DNA of 64,000 bases. Source: Eudoraea adriatica DSM 19308. GTDB taxonomy: Bacteria; Bacteroidota; Bacteroidia; Flavobacteriales; Flavobacteriaceae. Below the pieces are notes generated by a model. That model was not told where the DNA came from. It made no database searches and saw nothing but the letters and a program-made list of their open reading frames with translations. Position numbers and translations under genes: made by a program. Shown here one piece after another: positions 35,769 to 44,036 of the stretch; the stretch's first letter is position 1; every line of letters starts with the position of its first letter. Location of the stretch: assembly GCF_000382125.1 (NCBI RefSeq), contig NZ_KB907547.1, forward strand, positions 620,001-684,000. The letters run 5' to 3'.

Positions 35769-36515
35769 ATGATTAATTTTTTCAGGCATATACGCAAGCA
35801 GCTCCTAACCCAAAACAAGCTGTCTAAATACCTCTTATATGCTATTGGGGAGATTGTGCTTGTGGTTATTGGTATCCTGATTGCCTTGCAAATAAATAAC
35901 TGGAATGAAAATCAAAAAACCAAAGCCAATATTAAAAACGCACTAACTGCGTTAAAGAGCGATTTAGCCCAGGACACAATGTTAATAAAAGAGAGGCTGC
36001 CTTTTATAATTGAGCAATATCAATTAAACGAGTCTTTAAGATCCCGAGTAGCCAAAAAAAATGCAACATTAGACACCTTAATCCACATTATGCGTCATGA
36101 GTTTAATCCAAACTGGAGTGTTCAGATTATATACAATACAAATGCTTTTAACAGCTTAAATCGAACCGGCTTAATAGAAATAATTCCGGATACTCTAAAG
36201 GCAAATATCAGGAATTTTTACAATAGAAAATTCTCTCTTAAAGACAGGATAGAAAAAACTACAAAGGACTACCAGGAAAAGATTACATCCTATGTGAACA
36301 CCTATACTTTTGGCTCGACATCAATTCATGATCAGGGACCATTGATAGATTCCCTGGTGTGGGAAAAAATTGATGCCTCACATCTTGCAGCCACCTTTCA
36401 GGGGATAAGTAATTTTAAAAGAATCCTATTTAAGGAAACCAAAGAAGAGCTGGAATTTTCATTTGCCGGTTCCCGAAGTTTACTGGCGGACCTGGAAGCT
36501 TATTTAAATGATTGA
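35769..36515 (+). CDS. DUF6090 family membrane-anchored protein
   Basis: The 248-residue protein has the family N-terminus MINFFRHIRKQLL, a one-residue spacer K, then YLLYAIGEIVLVVIGILIALQINNWNE, a membrane helix at about residues 22-41 ending in the conserved NNWNE. The positive N-terminus puts it inside and the rest outside in the periplasm. The remaining ~200 residues are helical and poorly conserved. Function unknown. This is the leftmost of seven intact DUF6090 genes in the window. Confidence 0.92.
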   Translation: MINFFRHIRKQLLTQNKLSKYLLYAIGEIVLVVIGILIALQINNWNENQKTKANIKNALTALKSDLAQDTMLIKERLPFIIEQYQLNESLRSRVAKKNATLDTLIHIMRHEFNPNWSVQIIYNTNAFNSLNRTGLIEIIPDTLKANIRNFYNRKFSLKDRIEKTTKDYQEKITSYVNTYTFGSTSIHDQGPLIDSLVWEKIDASHLAATFQGISNFKRILFKETKEELEFSFAGSRSLLADLEAYLND

Positions 36516-36557
36516 ACATGACCATAACCAGATTTTTTCTGAAAATAACAATGTGAA

Positions 36558-36923
36558 ATGAACATAGAAACATGCAAAAAATATCTTGAATTTGTATATA
36601 GCGAATGTGAACAATTCCTGGAAGACAGACGTGTCACAGATGATGAATTAAATCAACTAATAATAGAGTTTCACAGATTTCGCGATCAGGCAGCCGAAAG
36701 CGGCTTACCGGAGGAAATTAAAGATCGGCTTTCGAAATTGCATATAGATTACCCCAGGATTTACATTAAACGTGGCTATGGGTACATGTTCTCCGTAGTT
36801 TTAACCCTGGGATTATGGGCTTTAATATCCGGTTATAGAAAACAAAGAAAGCGAAAGCGGGTTTTAGAAACTTTAAAAAGTGATTCTGCAAATACCTTAA
36901 TTTTTATTAAAATGAATTACTAG
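36558..36923 (+). CDS. Small helical protein with one membrane segment
   Basis: The 121-residue protein has a charged helical N-terminal part (YLEFVYSECEQFLEDRR...LNQLIIEFHRFRDQA), then one hydrophobic segment (FSVVLTLGLWALISGY, about residues 81-96) and a basic tail (RKQRKRKRVLETLK). It follows the DUF6090 gene by 42 bases. I do not recognise the family. Confidence 0.7.
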   Translation: MNIETCKKYLEFVYSECEQFLEDRRVTDDELNQLIIEFHRFRDQAAESGLPEEIKDRLSKLHIDYPRIYIKRGYGYMFSVVLTLGLWALISGYRKQRKRKRVLETLKSDSANTLIFIKMNY

Positions 36924-37021
36924 AAATTGGTCCTTGATTTTTTAAATCAATTTTTCATCGGGAGTTGTCCATTTTTACGAAATCCAGTAACTTAAGAAAA
37001 ATATAACGAAGCTTTCAATTT

Positions 37022-38443
37022 ATGAGGCGGACCGGCCATAATCTTATAACCCTGGCATTCTTTTGTCTGATCGTTGCAGGAAGAGGTCAGGAGGGCAATT
37101 ATAAGTTTGATAATTACGGTAACCAATCCATGTTACTTAATGGCAATGTAACCGGAAGTGCTACAGATCTGGGTCTTGCTTTTTACAATCCTGCCAGGCT
37201 GGTAACTGTTGATAAACCCTCTTTTGTTATCGCCGGTAAAGCTTATGAATGGAGTAAATTTACTTTTGAGGATATTTTCGAAACCGAAATTGACCTGAAT
37301 ACTTCTAATTTTAGTGGTGTCCCCAGTATTGTTGCCGGAACATTCAATCTTAAATTCCTGCCTAAGCACAGATTCGCATATTCCATCTTATCCCGCTACC
37401 GTTCCAATATCCCTTTGAACTATAGCTCCGGAATTCAGGAGAACCCCGAATTTGATCCCTTGCAAAATGAAGTAAGCCGTGTTACCAACATAAACTTTCA
37501 AAACAATTTGCGGGAGGATTGGTATGGTATCACCTGGGCATATCCGGTAAATGATAAATTGGGGGTAGGTGCATCGCTTTTTGGCAGTATTTATACAAGC
37601 AAAGGTGGCAGCAATATTGATATCACAGCCGAACGTGAGGATAGCAGTACGGCAGGCTATAGCTCTGTGTTAAATTATAATCAGAAAACATACGGGTTAT
37701 TCCTGAAAATGGGCCTGGCATGGCAGCTTTCTAATATTGATTTGGGAGTAAATCTCAGTCTTCCTTTTATCACCGTCGATAAAAAAGCCTCCTTGCTCTA
37801 TCAGGAAAATTTGACTGGGTTGGGGCCCGGAGAAGATTTCTTAGCTTATGCCGAGTTAGACGATTTAGAAAATAAACGAAGAACAGCTACTAGTATTTCT
37901 GTGGGTGCAGGCATACCCGTTGGGAAGAGTACAATTCATCTTGACAGCAGCTGGCACTCCAAAGTTAAACCCTATCAGAGAATTGAACTGCCTGCCTTGG
38001 ATACAATTGTGCAGAATCTGGATCCGGAACCTTTTGAAGAGGAGTTCAGATCTGTTATAAACTTTGGTGCTGGCGCAGATATTTATATTTCTTCTTCTGT
38101 AAAATTAATCATGAGTTTTAGTTCGGACTTCTCGGCTACGGTCTCGAGCATTAATTTATTCGATGTCGTAAACCCAAGCGAGGGCAAGGTTAATCTACTA
38201 AGTGATTTCTGGCATTATGGCCTCGGAACAGATCTATCACTAAAATGGGGACATATAGTCTTGGGAGCCACTTATTCCAGAACAAGAAGTCCGTTTGAGG
38301 AAGGTGTTGAAATACCCGACGATATAATTGATGATGGTGCACTGGATTTTGTGACCGGTATTACTTTCGAAAGATGGCGATTTATTGTGGGGCTGGAAAT
38401 CCCGCTATTACAGAATAAATTAACAGGGCAACCTGAAGAATGA
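37022..38443 (+). CDS. FadL/OmpP1/TodX-like outer membrane protein
   Basis: The 473-residue protein has a signal peptide and a beta-barrel composition (alternating hydrophobic strands, many aromatic girdle residues). The start of the mature part, GNQSMLLNGNVTGSATDLGLAFYNPARL, is the conserved opening of FadL-type porins, where the N-terminal hatch domain sits. Further marks are GVGASLFGSIYTSK and LIMSFSSDFSATVSS. Such proteins let long-chain fatty acids or other hydrophobic compounds cross the outer membrane. Substrate unknown. Confidence 0.8.
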   Translation: MRRTGHNLITLAFFCLIVAGRGQEGNYKFDNYGNQSMLLNGNVTGSATDLGLAFYNPARLVTVDKPSFVIAGKAYEWSKFTFEDIFETEIDLNTSNFSGVPSIVAGTFNLKFLPKHRFAYSILSRYRSNIPLNYSSGIQENPEFDPLQNEVSRVTNINFQNNLREDWYGITWAYPVNDKLGVGASLFGSIYTSKGGSNIDITAEREDSSTAGYSSVLNYNQKTYGLFLKMGLAWQLSNIDLGVNLSLPFITVDKKASLLYQENLTGLGPGEDFLAYAELDDLENKRRTATSISVGAGIPVGKSTIHLDSSWHSKVKPYQRIELPALDTIVQNLDPEPFEEEFRSVINFGAGADIYISSSVKLIMSFSSDFSATVSSINLFDVVNPSEGKVNLLSDFWHYGLGTDLSLKWGHIVLGATYSRTRSPFEEGVEIPDDIIDDGALDFVTGITFERWRFIVGLEIPLLQNKLTGQPEE

Positions 38444-38459
38444 CTATGATCAATAAGCT

Positions 38460-38506
38460 GACCTTATGGAGCCTGTTCAGGGGTAAACAGCAAGCCTCAT
38501 AAGGTC
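38460..38506. terminator. Inverted repeat between convergent genes (probable terminator)
   Basis: GACCTTATG ... CATAAGGTC (9 bp) encloses a second short stem CTGTT/AACAG, lying between the end of the FadL-like gene and the end of the Lnt-like gene. No T run is present, so bidirectional termination is probable but not certain. Confidence 0.55.
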
Positions 38507-38533
38507 AAAAACAGGAAACCTTTCTAAGTTGTA

Positions 38534-40162
38534 TTACACGCCCACTACTTTTGTCTTTTGCTTATTTGGTACTGTTTTTCCTTTTTTAAAGATTTTTATT
38601 AACATCTCAAATAGGATATATGCGATAAATACCATGGCTGAAAAAGGCAGGAGATCTCCAATACGATTATATATGGTATTTATTCCGTGTACCGGAGCAC
38701 TGACCATTAGAGTTTTCTCTTGCGAGCTATAGAAGTCTGTACTCCCGAGTAAATTACCGTAGGGATCCGTTGCAATCGAGGTAGCTCTCGATACCGGCCT
38801 TATTACAGACACTCCATTTTCAATACCCCTGATGCCGGACATATAGGCATGGTAGGGATCTATGGCCTTCCAGTCTCCTGATGGCACCAATAAAATATCT
38901 GTTCCTTTTTTGCCCGATTGTTTTAAAAAGTGCGGAAAATCAGCATCGTAGCAAATAACCGGGGAAAGCTTGCCGTAAGGGGTGTCTATGACCGGGATGA
39001 TATCATCCGATCCGTATTCCTGTTCAGCAAAGGGCACCGGATTGCTTTTCAGATAAACATTGGCTACCTCTCCCTCCGGAGTTAAGGTAATGGTTTTATT
39101 GACCAGCAACAAGCGTTCGGGATTATATGGCCCCGGATTGACAACACCAAGCGACATGAAAAGGTATATTTGTTTTTCTTTGGCCATGGCTTTTGCCCTT
39201 TCAATAACCTCATCCTCCTGCGTATTAATGATGAACCCGATGGCTTCGGACCAAACAACTATTTTTGCTCCCTGATCGGCCATCCGTCTTGTTTTATTAA
39301 AAAGCAGGTCCAGATTGGCATTCAATGCGTTTCGTGTATTAGTGAACTTCTCCATGAATGGATCCTCAATAAAGGGTACCATGGCCCGGTTGGCTTCCTG
39401 AAGCTCTGGCGCTGTCTGCGAGGCATCAGGTTTAATGGTGATGGTTTTACCAAACTCATCATGATAAATGGTTTCTGAAACATTAGTGTTATCTATTGTA
39501 ATCCCTGCAACCTTCACGGTTTCTTCTTCAGCATAATCCACTAATGATATCCTTATTATTCCAAAGGCTAAAACGATAAGATAAATAGATCCTGCTATGA
39601 TGCCTCCCGTTCTTATTCGCGTCCATTTCCATTGTTGTGCCGCCATCCAGTTTGCCAGCGATGCAAACCAGGCAATTAAAAAGGAGATCCCCCAGATACC
39701 AAATACCGAAGCAATCTGCTGTATTGCCGTAAATTGGTATTGAGTATTGGCAATTGAACTCCAGACATCTCCTGTTTCCAGGGTATTCAGGTACTCAAGC
39801 ACAACAAATGCCGAAGGAAAAATAAGGGTTCCAAGAAAACCCCTTTCCCGGGCTTTGCTGAGCCTATCGACAAGGTAAGGCAGTAATGCTTTGGCTGAAA
39901 TTATAAGGAGCAGAACCATTAGAAAGGGAAGCGGGGCCGGAAACACCTCATAGACTCCCACCAAGCCAGACACATAGAGGCCAAGAAAACCAAATACAAT
40001 GGCCTTCCACACTTTGACCATACGTGTAAAATAAAGAAAAAAGGCAAGGCCAAGCCAGGGTCCGATAAATACGGTCCATTTAGCAGAACCGAGGGTCATA
40101 AAAAACATACCCAGGAATAATGCCAGGTACGGATTTGATAAATAACGTTTTAAAGTTTTCAT
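38534..40162 (-). CDS. Lnt-like membrane protein with nitrilase domain
   Basis: Start at 40162 gives a natural beginning (MKTLKRYLSNPYLALFLG); the upstream Met at 40198 adds 12 polar residues. The 542-residue protein has seven or so N-terminal membrane helices (residues ~10-210) and then a carbon-nitrogen hydrolase domain (~220-510). The catalytic triad is visible: Glu in VVWSEAIGF, Lys in VYLKSNPVPFAE, and Cys in VICYDADFPHF. The layout matches apolipoprotein N-acyltransferase, which adds the third acyl chain to lipoproteins, but the sequence diverges from typical Lnt. Another C-N hydrolase role is possible. Confidence 0.8.
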   Translation of the reverse strand: MKTLKRYLSNPYLALFLGMFFMTLGSAKWTVFIGPWLGLAFFLYFTRMVKVWKAIVFGFLGLYVSGLVGVYEVFPAPLPFLMVLLLIISAKALLPYLVDRLSKARERGFLGTLIFPSAFVVLEYLNTLETGDVWSSIANTQYQFTAIQQIASVFGIWGISFLIAWFASLANWMAAQQWKWTRIRTGGIIAGSIYLIVLAFGIIRISLVDYAEEETVKVAGITIDNTNVSETIYHDEFGKTITIKPDASQTAPELQEANRAMVPFIEDPFMEKFTNTRNALNANLDLLFNKTRRMADQGAKIVVWSEAIGFIINTQEDEVIERAKAMAKEKQIYLFMSLGVVNPGPYNPERLLLVNKTITLTPEGEVANVYLKSNPVPFAEQEYGSDDIIPVIDTPYGKLSPVICYDADFPHFLKQSGKKGTDILLVPSGDWKAIDPYHAYMSGIRGIENGVSVIRPVSRATSIATDPYGNLLGSTDFYSSQEKTLMVSAPVHGINTIYNRIGDLLPFSAMVFIAYILFEMLIKIFKKGKTVPNKQKTKVVGV

Positions 40163-40281
40163 GATGTGATGATTTTTGAACAAAGTAATGGCATACATTG
40201 TTCAAAGTCGACTGAGTACATGAAGTCGTACCCTTTAAATGCGTTCGATATTCGGTACGTAAAATCGAACCTCTTAAATAT

Positions 40282-41391
40282 TTATGAAAACCTGGATTTA
40301 TAGGCTGTTGGGGTGCTGCCAGCATATTTCTTAAAAGCGGTATTGAAACTGGATTTGGAATTGAACCCCACTTCATACATAACCTCAAGGACAGTAAGCT
40401 TATTGTCCGTGGATTCCCTGAATATCCTTTTCGCTTCTTCAATGCGATAACCATTGATCAAATCAAAGAATGATTTGCCTAATTCTACATTAATAAGGGT
40501 AGACAATTGGCGGGAAGAGATTTGCACCTCTGAAGCCAGGTCATTTAAGGTAAGGTCAGCATCAAGGTAGGGTTTGTTTTTTGTAATGTGAGCATTCAGC
40601 TTTTCCAGCAACGATTTATTTTCTCCCTGTGAACCGGCTCCATCGACAGAACTGCGTTGGGCACCGAGAAAGATCTCGTTTTGGTGTAATCCCTTTAGCA
40701 AAACACTACTGATAAAGAATAGCAGCCCAACCAATCCAACAACTATAGCCCCCTGATCAAAAGAGATAAGCTGGCTATGCCTTAATAGATTGGAGAAGGT
40801 GCTTGCCAGGACAGAAATGATAAATACATTCACCAGGAAATTCAGCCAATTCAAATTAATCTTATCCAGGTTGGAAAAATGTTCCACAATGGTCTCACGG
40901 TAATTCCTTATCCGGATCTTAATGGCTAGCAAATAGGAAAGCTCATAAATAAACCCAAAAACAGAGATCATAATAGTACTTAGGTCCTTTCCTTTTTTAA
41001 CATCTTCCAATACCCACTTCTGCATTTCCGGGCTCTGGCTGTAATAGAAAATGAATAACAATACCAACGCGATTGCAAAGGGGAGGGCATGCAGCAAATG
41101 AATAGTTTTAAGCTTGAATTTTTCGTCAGTCAATGACTGCGTATATAATAAAAGGAGCGGGGCATGAAAGATGACAAGGCTGTTGAGGATGAGTGCATAT
41201 TGGGTATTGACCTCAAAATATCCTGAAATGAGCAAATAATAGTCGAGTAATCCGAAAGCCAGGCTCAAAAAGAAAAAAGCCAGAAGGTAATTGCTTAGTT
41301 TTCTCCCCTTTTTTGAAAAGAAAAGGAAAAAACTAATAAAAAACAGCTGAAAGAGGACCAGCAGGCTAAGTATTTTAAACAGTTCAGGCAT
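40282..41391 (-). CDS. Membrane-embedded AraC-family regulator
   Basis: The 369-residue protein has about seven N-terminal membrane helices (residues ~5-230), then a linker and a C-terminal AraC DNA-binding domain: EVQISSRQLSTLINVELGKSF as the first helix-turn-helix region and VMYEVGFNSKSSFNTAFKKY, then GSTPTAYK, as the second. Such membrane AraC regulators in Bacteroidetes probably sense a signal at the membrane and control nearby genes. It is 119 bases upstream of the Lnt-like gene on the same strand, which is a plausible target. Confidence 0.88.
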   Translation of the reverse strand: MPELFKILSLLVLFQLFFISFFLFFSKKGRKLSNYLLAFFFLSLAFGLLDYYLLISGYFEVNTQYALILNSLVIFHAPLLLLYTQSLTDEKFKLKTIHLLHALPFAIALVLLFIFYYSQSPEMQKWVLEDVKKGKDLSTIMISVFGFIYELSYLLAIKIRIRNYRETIVEHFSNLDKINLNWLNFLVNVFIISVLASTFSNLLRHSQLISFDQGAIVVGLVGLLFFISSVLLKGLHQNEIFLGAQRSSVDGAGSQGENKSLLEKLNAHITKNKPYLDADLTLNDLASEVQISSRQLSTLINVELGKSFFDLINGYRIEEAKRIFRESTDNKLTVLEVMYEVGFNSKSSFNTAFKKYAGSTPTAYKSRFS

Positions 41392-41501
41392 GAAAAAACA
41401 ACTATTTAAATATTGACTCCGGCCTAAAGGTAAGAAATACTATTTCTACGCTTTTTTTTGAACACAGGAGATCCCTACTTTATTAACCTCTTTCACAAAG
41501 A

Positions 41502-42386
41502 TTATGGGTCTGCATTCAATAGGTATTCCAGTTTCTTTTCTGCATCATCCAGGTTTCCCAAAAAGATCTTCTTCCCTTCTTTATCAAGAATCATTACAGT
41601 AGGATATTTATAAATACCTAAAGCATCCATAAGGTCCTGATTTCCGCGCAGTACGGGAAAAGTGTATCCCTTATCTTCAATTTTAGAAAACAATTCTTCG
41701 GGGTCGTCATTCCTGTTTACGGCATATAGGGCAAATGAATCATTATCCCTGTAATTTTCATAAATTCTTTGTAGCTCCGGAAATTTAACCCAGCAAGGCG
41801 GGCATCTTACAAACCAGAAATCCAATAGCACAACCCTGCCTTTAAGGGTATTGTTGCTTACCACAGATTCTTCTTTGTCCAGAAATTCAAATGGTGGCAC
41901 CTCTTCTGCTTCAACATTGCCTGTCCAGTTCCCATATTCAATTTTGTGAATCCAGAGATCATTAACCCCCGCAGCCATTACTACTGGAAACAAGGCCAGC
42001 GCGATCATCACCAAAATTCTTTGCCATTTACCGATATAGTAATAATAGCCAGCCAACAAACCTAATAACCATGTGATATAAAATGGGAGTGTCTTGATGG
42101 TAAATTTAATGGTGGTATTATACCCATTTAAGATCATCAGGCCAAGAATTACCACTCCTAAGGTCACCATAACCCCGGAAAACCCTATCTTCTTCTTAAA
42201 ACCCAGTAAAGCAAGCCAGCTAAGGCCAAAGGCAACCAAAAAACTAATGATAAATCCGGTTCCTTTTGCAATCCCCAAATTATCTGCAAAGGCCCCCATT
42301 ATAGCTGCGAAGGACAAAAGCAATAAACATGACCCAATAACGAAAAGAAGAATAACAATTAGTGTATTAATGATGATTTTTTTCAT
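41502..42386 (-). CDS. TlpA-like disulfide reductase with membrane domain
   Basis: The 294-residue protein has several N-terminal membrane helices (residues ~5-135) and then a thioredoxin-like domain with the redox motif C-P-P-C in FWFVRCPPCWVKFPE (residues ~195-200), followed by YAVNRNDDPEELFSK and the cis-Pro segment YKYPTVMILD. The thioredoxin part should be periplasmic and keep thiols reduced, for example in cytochrome maturation or cysteine recycling. Transcribed leftwards, 110 bases before the AraC gene. Confidence 0.88.
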   Translation of the reverse strand: MKKIIINTLIVILLFVIGSCLLLLSFAAIMGAFADNLGIAKGTGFIISFLVAFGLSWLALLGFKKKIGFSGVMVTLGVVILGLMILNGYNTTIKFTIKTLPFYITWLLGLLAGYYYYIGKWQRILVMIALALFPVVMAAGVNDLWIHKIEYGNWTGNVEAEEVPPFEFLDKEESVVSNNTLKGRVVLLDFWFVRCPPCWVKFPELQRIYENYRDNDSFALYAVNRNDDPEELFSKIEDKGYTFPVLRGNQDLMDALGIYKYPTVMILDKEGKKIFLGNLDDAEKKLEYLLNADP

Positions 42387-42817
42387 AATCTAAGGGATTA
42401 ACTAGCCGTTGGTTTGTGCTATAATATTTGCCTTTAACTATTTATCTTCCGGGCTGTTGCCCACTTGTAAACCCAATAAGGTTCCATTTTGAATGTCTTT
42501 TTTTATTATCGAGTGAATACAAGTTACAAAAGTATTCTGTAATGCTTAAAAATGGAACGCAATGGAATAACCAAAAACTTCACGGAAATTGTATACAAAG
42601 ATGGCAGGTTCTATGGCACAAAGAAATAAACAGTTGAGTAAATAAGCCCTATTGTCTTTTTATAATCCCATCTCTGATTTTACGGATGGAAATTGGCATT
42701 AATAGGTCTTGGGATAAGGAAATTATCTACCCACTTTTTATTTAAATCTCTGTTACCGCCATGTTTATATGGTTTCTTTCGATTATATTTAACAAGACCA
42801 TAAACTTTATTCCAGCA
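42387..42817. other. Intergenic region between divergent genes, no firm gene
   Basis: About 430 bases before the start of the lipoprotein at 42818. The only hint of coding is a 25-codon frame at 42552-42629 (MERNGITKNF...DGRFYGTKK), too short to trust and possibly a fragment. The promoters of the two divergent neighbours must lie here. No clear terminator or RNA is seen. Confidence 0.4.
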
Positions 42818-43906
42818 ATGACATTCCTTTTGTTGTCCTCCTTTCAAAAAAATAATCCTTCATTAAGCCTGGCAGCGAGCTGTATCATTCTCTGCCTTGC
42901 ACTGGCCTTATCGTCCTGCAAATCTATGGGCCCCAAGACTATTCCACAGGATAGTTTCAATTATAACCAGCGTATCGCCAACCATGAGAACGAACAGATG
43001 CTGCTGAATATAGTGCGGCTAAGGTATTTGGAAATGGCCCGTTTTATGAATGTGTCCTCCGTCATTAATTCATACACCCGTGGAGGGGCTGCCGGCGTTA
43101 GCGGGGGTGCTAACCCTGTTGGAAATTCAATTGGAGGGAGTATTTCCTCAAACTGGTCTGACCGCCCTACGATTACCTATACACCCATGACCGGACAGGC
43201 TTTTTCACAAAGCCTGCTTACTCCCCTACCGCCATCGGTAATCTTTTTTTTGATCCAGTCCGGATGGTCCGCAGAACGACTGATGCGATTAACCAATTCG
43301 ATGATAAATGGAATCCACAATGAGATTGGTACGCCAGGGGAACAAAGGCAGAGTGATCAGAAATTTAACGAATTGCTCGATGTTCTCCACCAGCTCCAAC
43401 GCGCCGGTGCTCTAGGTATGCATTTCAGAGGTGATTGGCCAAAGGTGGATGTAGATATTATCCTTCCCGAGAATCCCCGAACAGATTCTGTTCGGAGGGC
43501 CATTACAAAATTCAAAGATCTTTTGGAGTTGGATCAGGACATCAACATTTTTGATATTGAATACGGGGTAGTAGTTGAAAGGAAAAATCAAATTGTAGTT
43601 CAGACGCACTCCATCCTGGAAATGATTTCTAACATTTCCTGGTATATTGAAGTTCCTGAGGAACACGTCAGTGAAGGGCGGACCCTGGCAACCTTCCGGC
43701 CCGATGATCCGGACCTGATCCATATCCTGGCTACAAAAAATAAGCCCGAAAATGCTTTCCTGAGCATTAATTACAGGGACCATTGGTACTACATCGATGA
43801 CCGGGATGTGAAATCAAAAAACACCTTTGCCGTCATGCAAATGCTGATGAGTATGGCAAAAGACGGCTCCAGCGCCGTGGCGCCCCTGATCTCCATAGGT
43901 AATTAA
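42818..43906 (+). CDS. Lipoprotein of unknown function
   Basis: Start at 42818 gives a lipoprotein signal (ALALSSC) about 30 residues in; the upstream Met at 42761 only lengthens the n-region. The 362-residue product contains NHENEQMLLNIVRLRYLEMARFMN, then a glycine-rich stretch (GGAAGVSGGANPVGN), followed by ITYTPMTGQAFSQSLLTPLPPSVIFFLIQSG. Similar outer-membrane lipoproteins with the QMLLNIVRLRY start occur in several phyla without assigned function. Monocistronic. Confidence 0.75.
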   Translation: MTFLLLSSFQKNNPSLSLAASCIILCLALALSSCKSMGPKTIPQDSFNYNQRIANHENEQMLLNIVRLRYLEMARFMNVSSVINSYTRGGAAGVSGGANPVGNSIGGSISSNWSDRPTITYTPMTGQAFSQSLLTPLPPSVIFFLIQSGWSAERLMRLTNSMINGIHNEIGTPGEQRQSDQKFNELLDVLHQLQRAGALGMHFRGDWPKVDVDIILPENPRTDSVRRAITKFKDLLELDQDINIFDIEYGVVVERKNQIVVQTHSILEMISNISWYIEVPEEHVSEGRTLATFRPDDPDLIHILATKNKPENAFLSINYRDHWYYIDDRDVKSKNTFAVMQMLMSMAKDGSSAVAPLISIGN

Positions 43907-44001
43907 CCCTTTGTGCACTATATATAACTTCCGCTAAAATGAAGTCAACCATTAATGTTTTAGCATAGGTTAAAGCATGCCTCGCTATAAATAATAATTT
44001 G

Positions 44002-44027
44002 TTATCTTAGGAAGAACAACCAACCAC
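44002..44027 (+). promoter_or_regulatory. DUF6090-type leader/promoter element before the PQQ dehydrogenase
   Basis: TTATCTTAGGAAGAACAACC, then AACCAC, 10-35 bases before the ATG at 44037, matching the elements upstream of DUF6090 genes. It precedes a coding region whose N-terminus is also DUF6090-like. Confidence 0.65.
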
Positions 44028-44036
44028 TTCCTTTCG

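Noticed and set aside
35542-35772. 76-residue frame between the SDR and the first DUF6090 gene
   Set aside because: No signal, no family match, and it runs through the leader element into the DUF6090 start in another frame.
42428-42637. 69-residue frame before the lipoprotein at 42818
   Set aside because: Unusual composition, no start context, and it overlaps another equally weak 25-codon frame.
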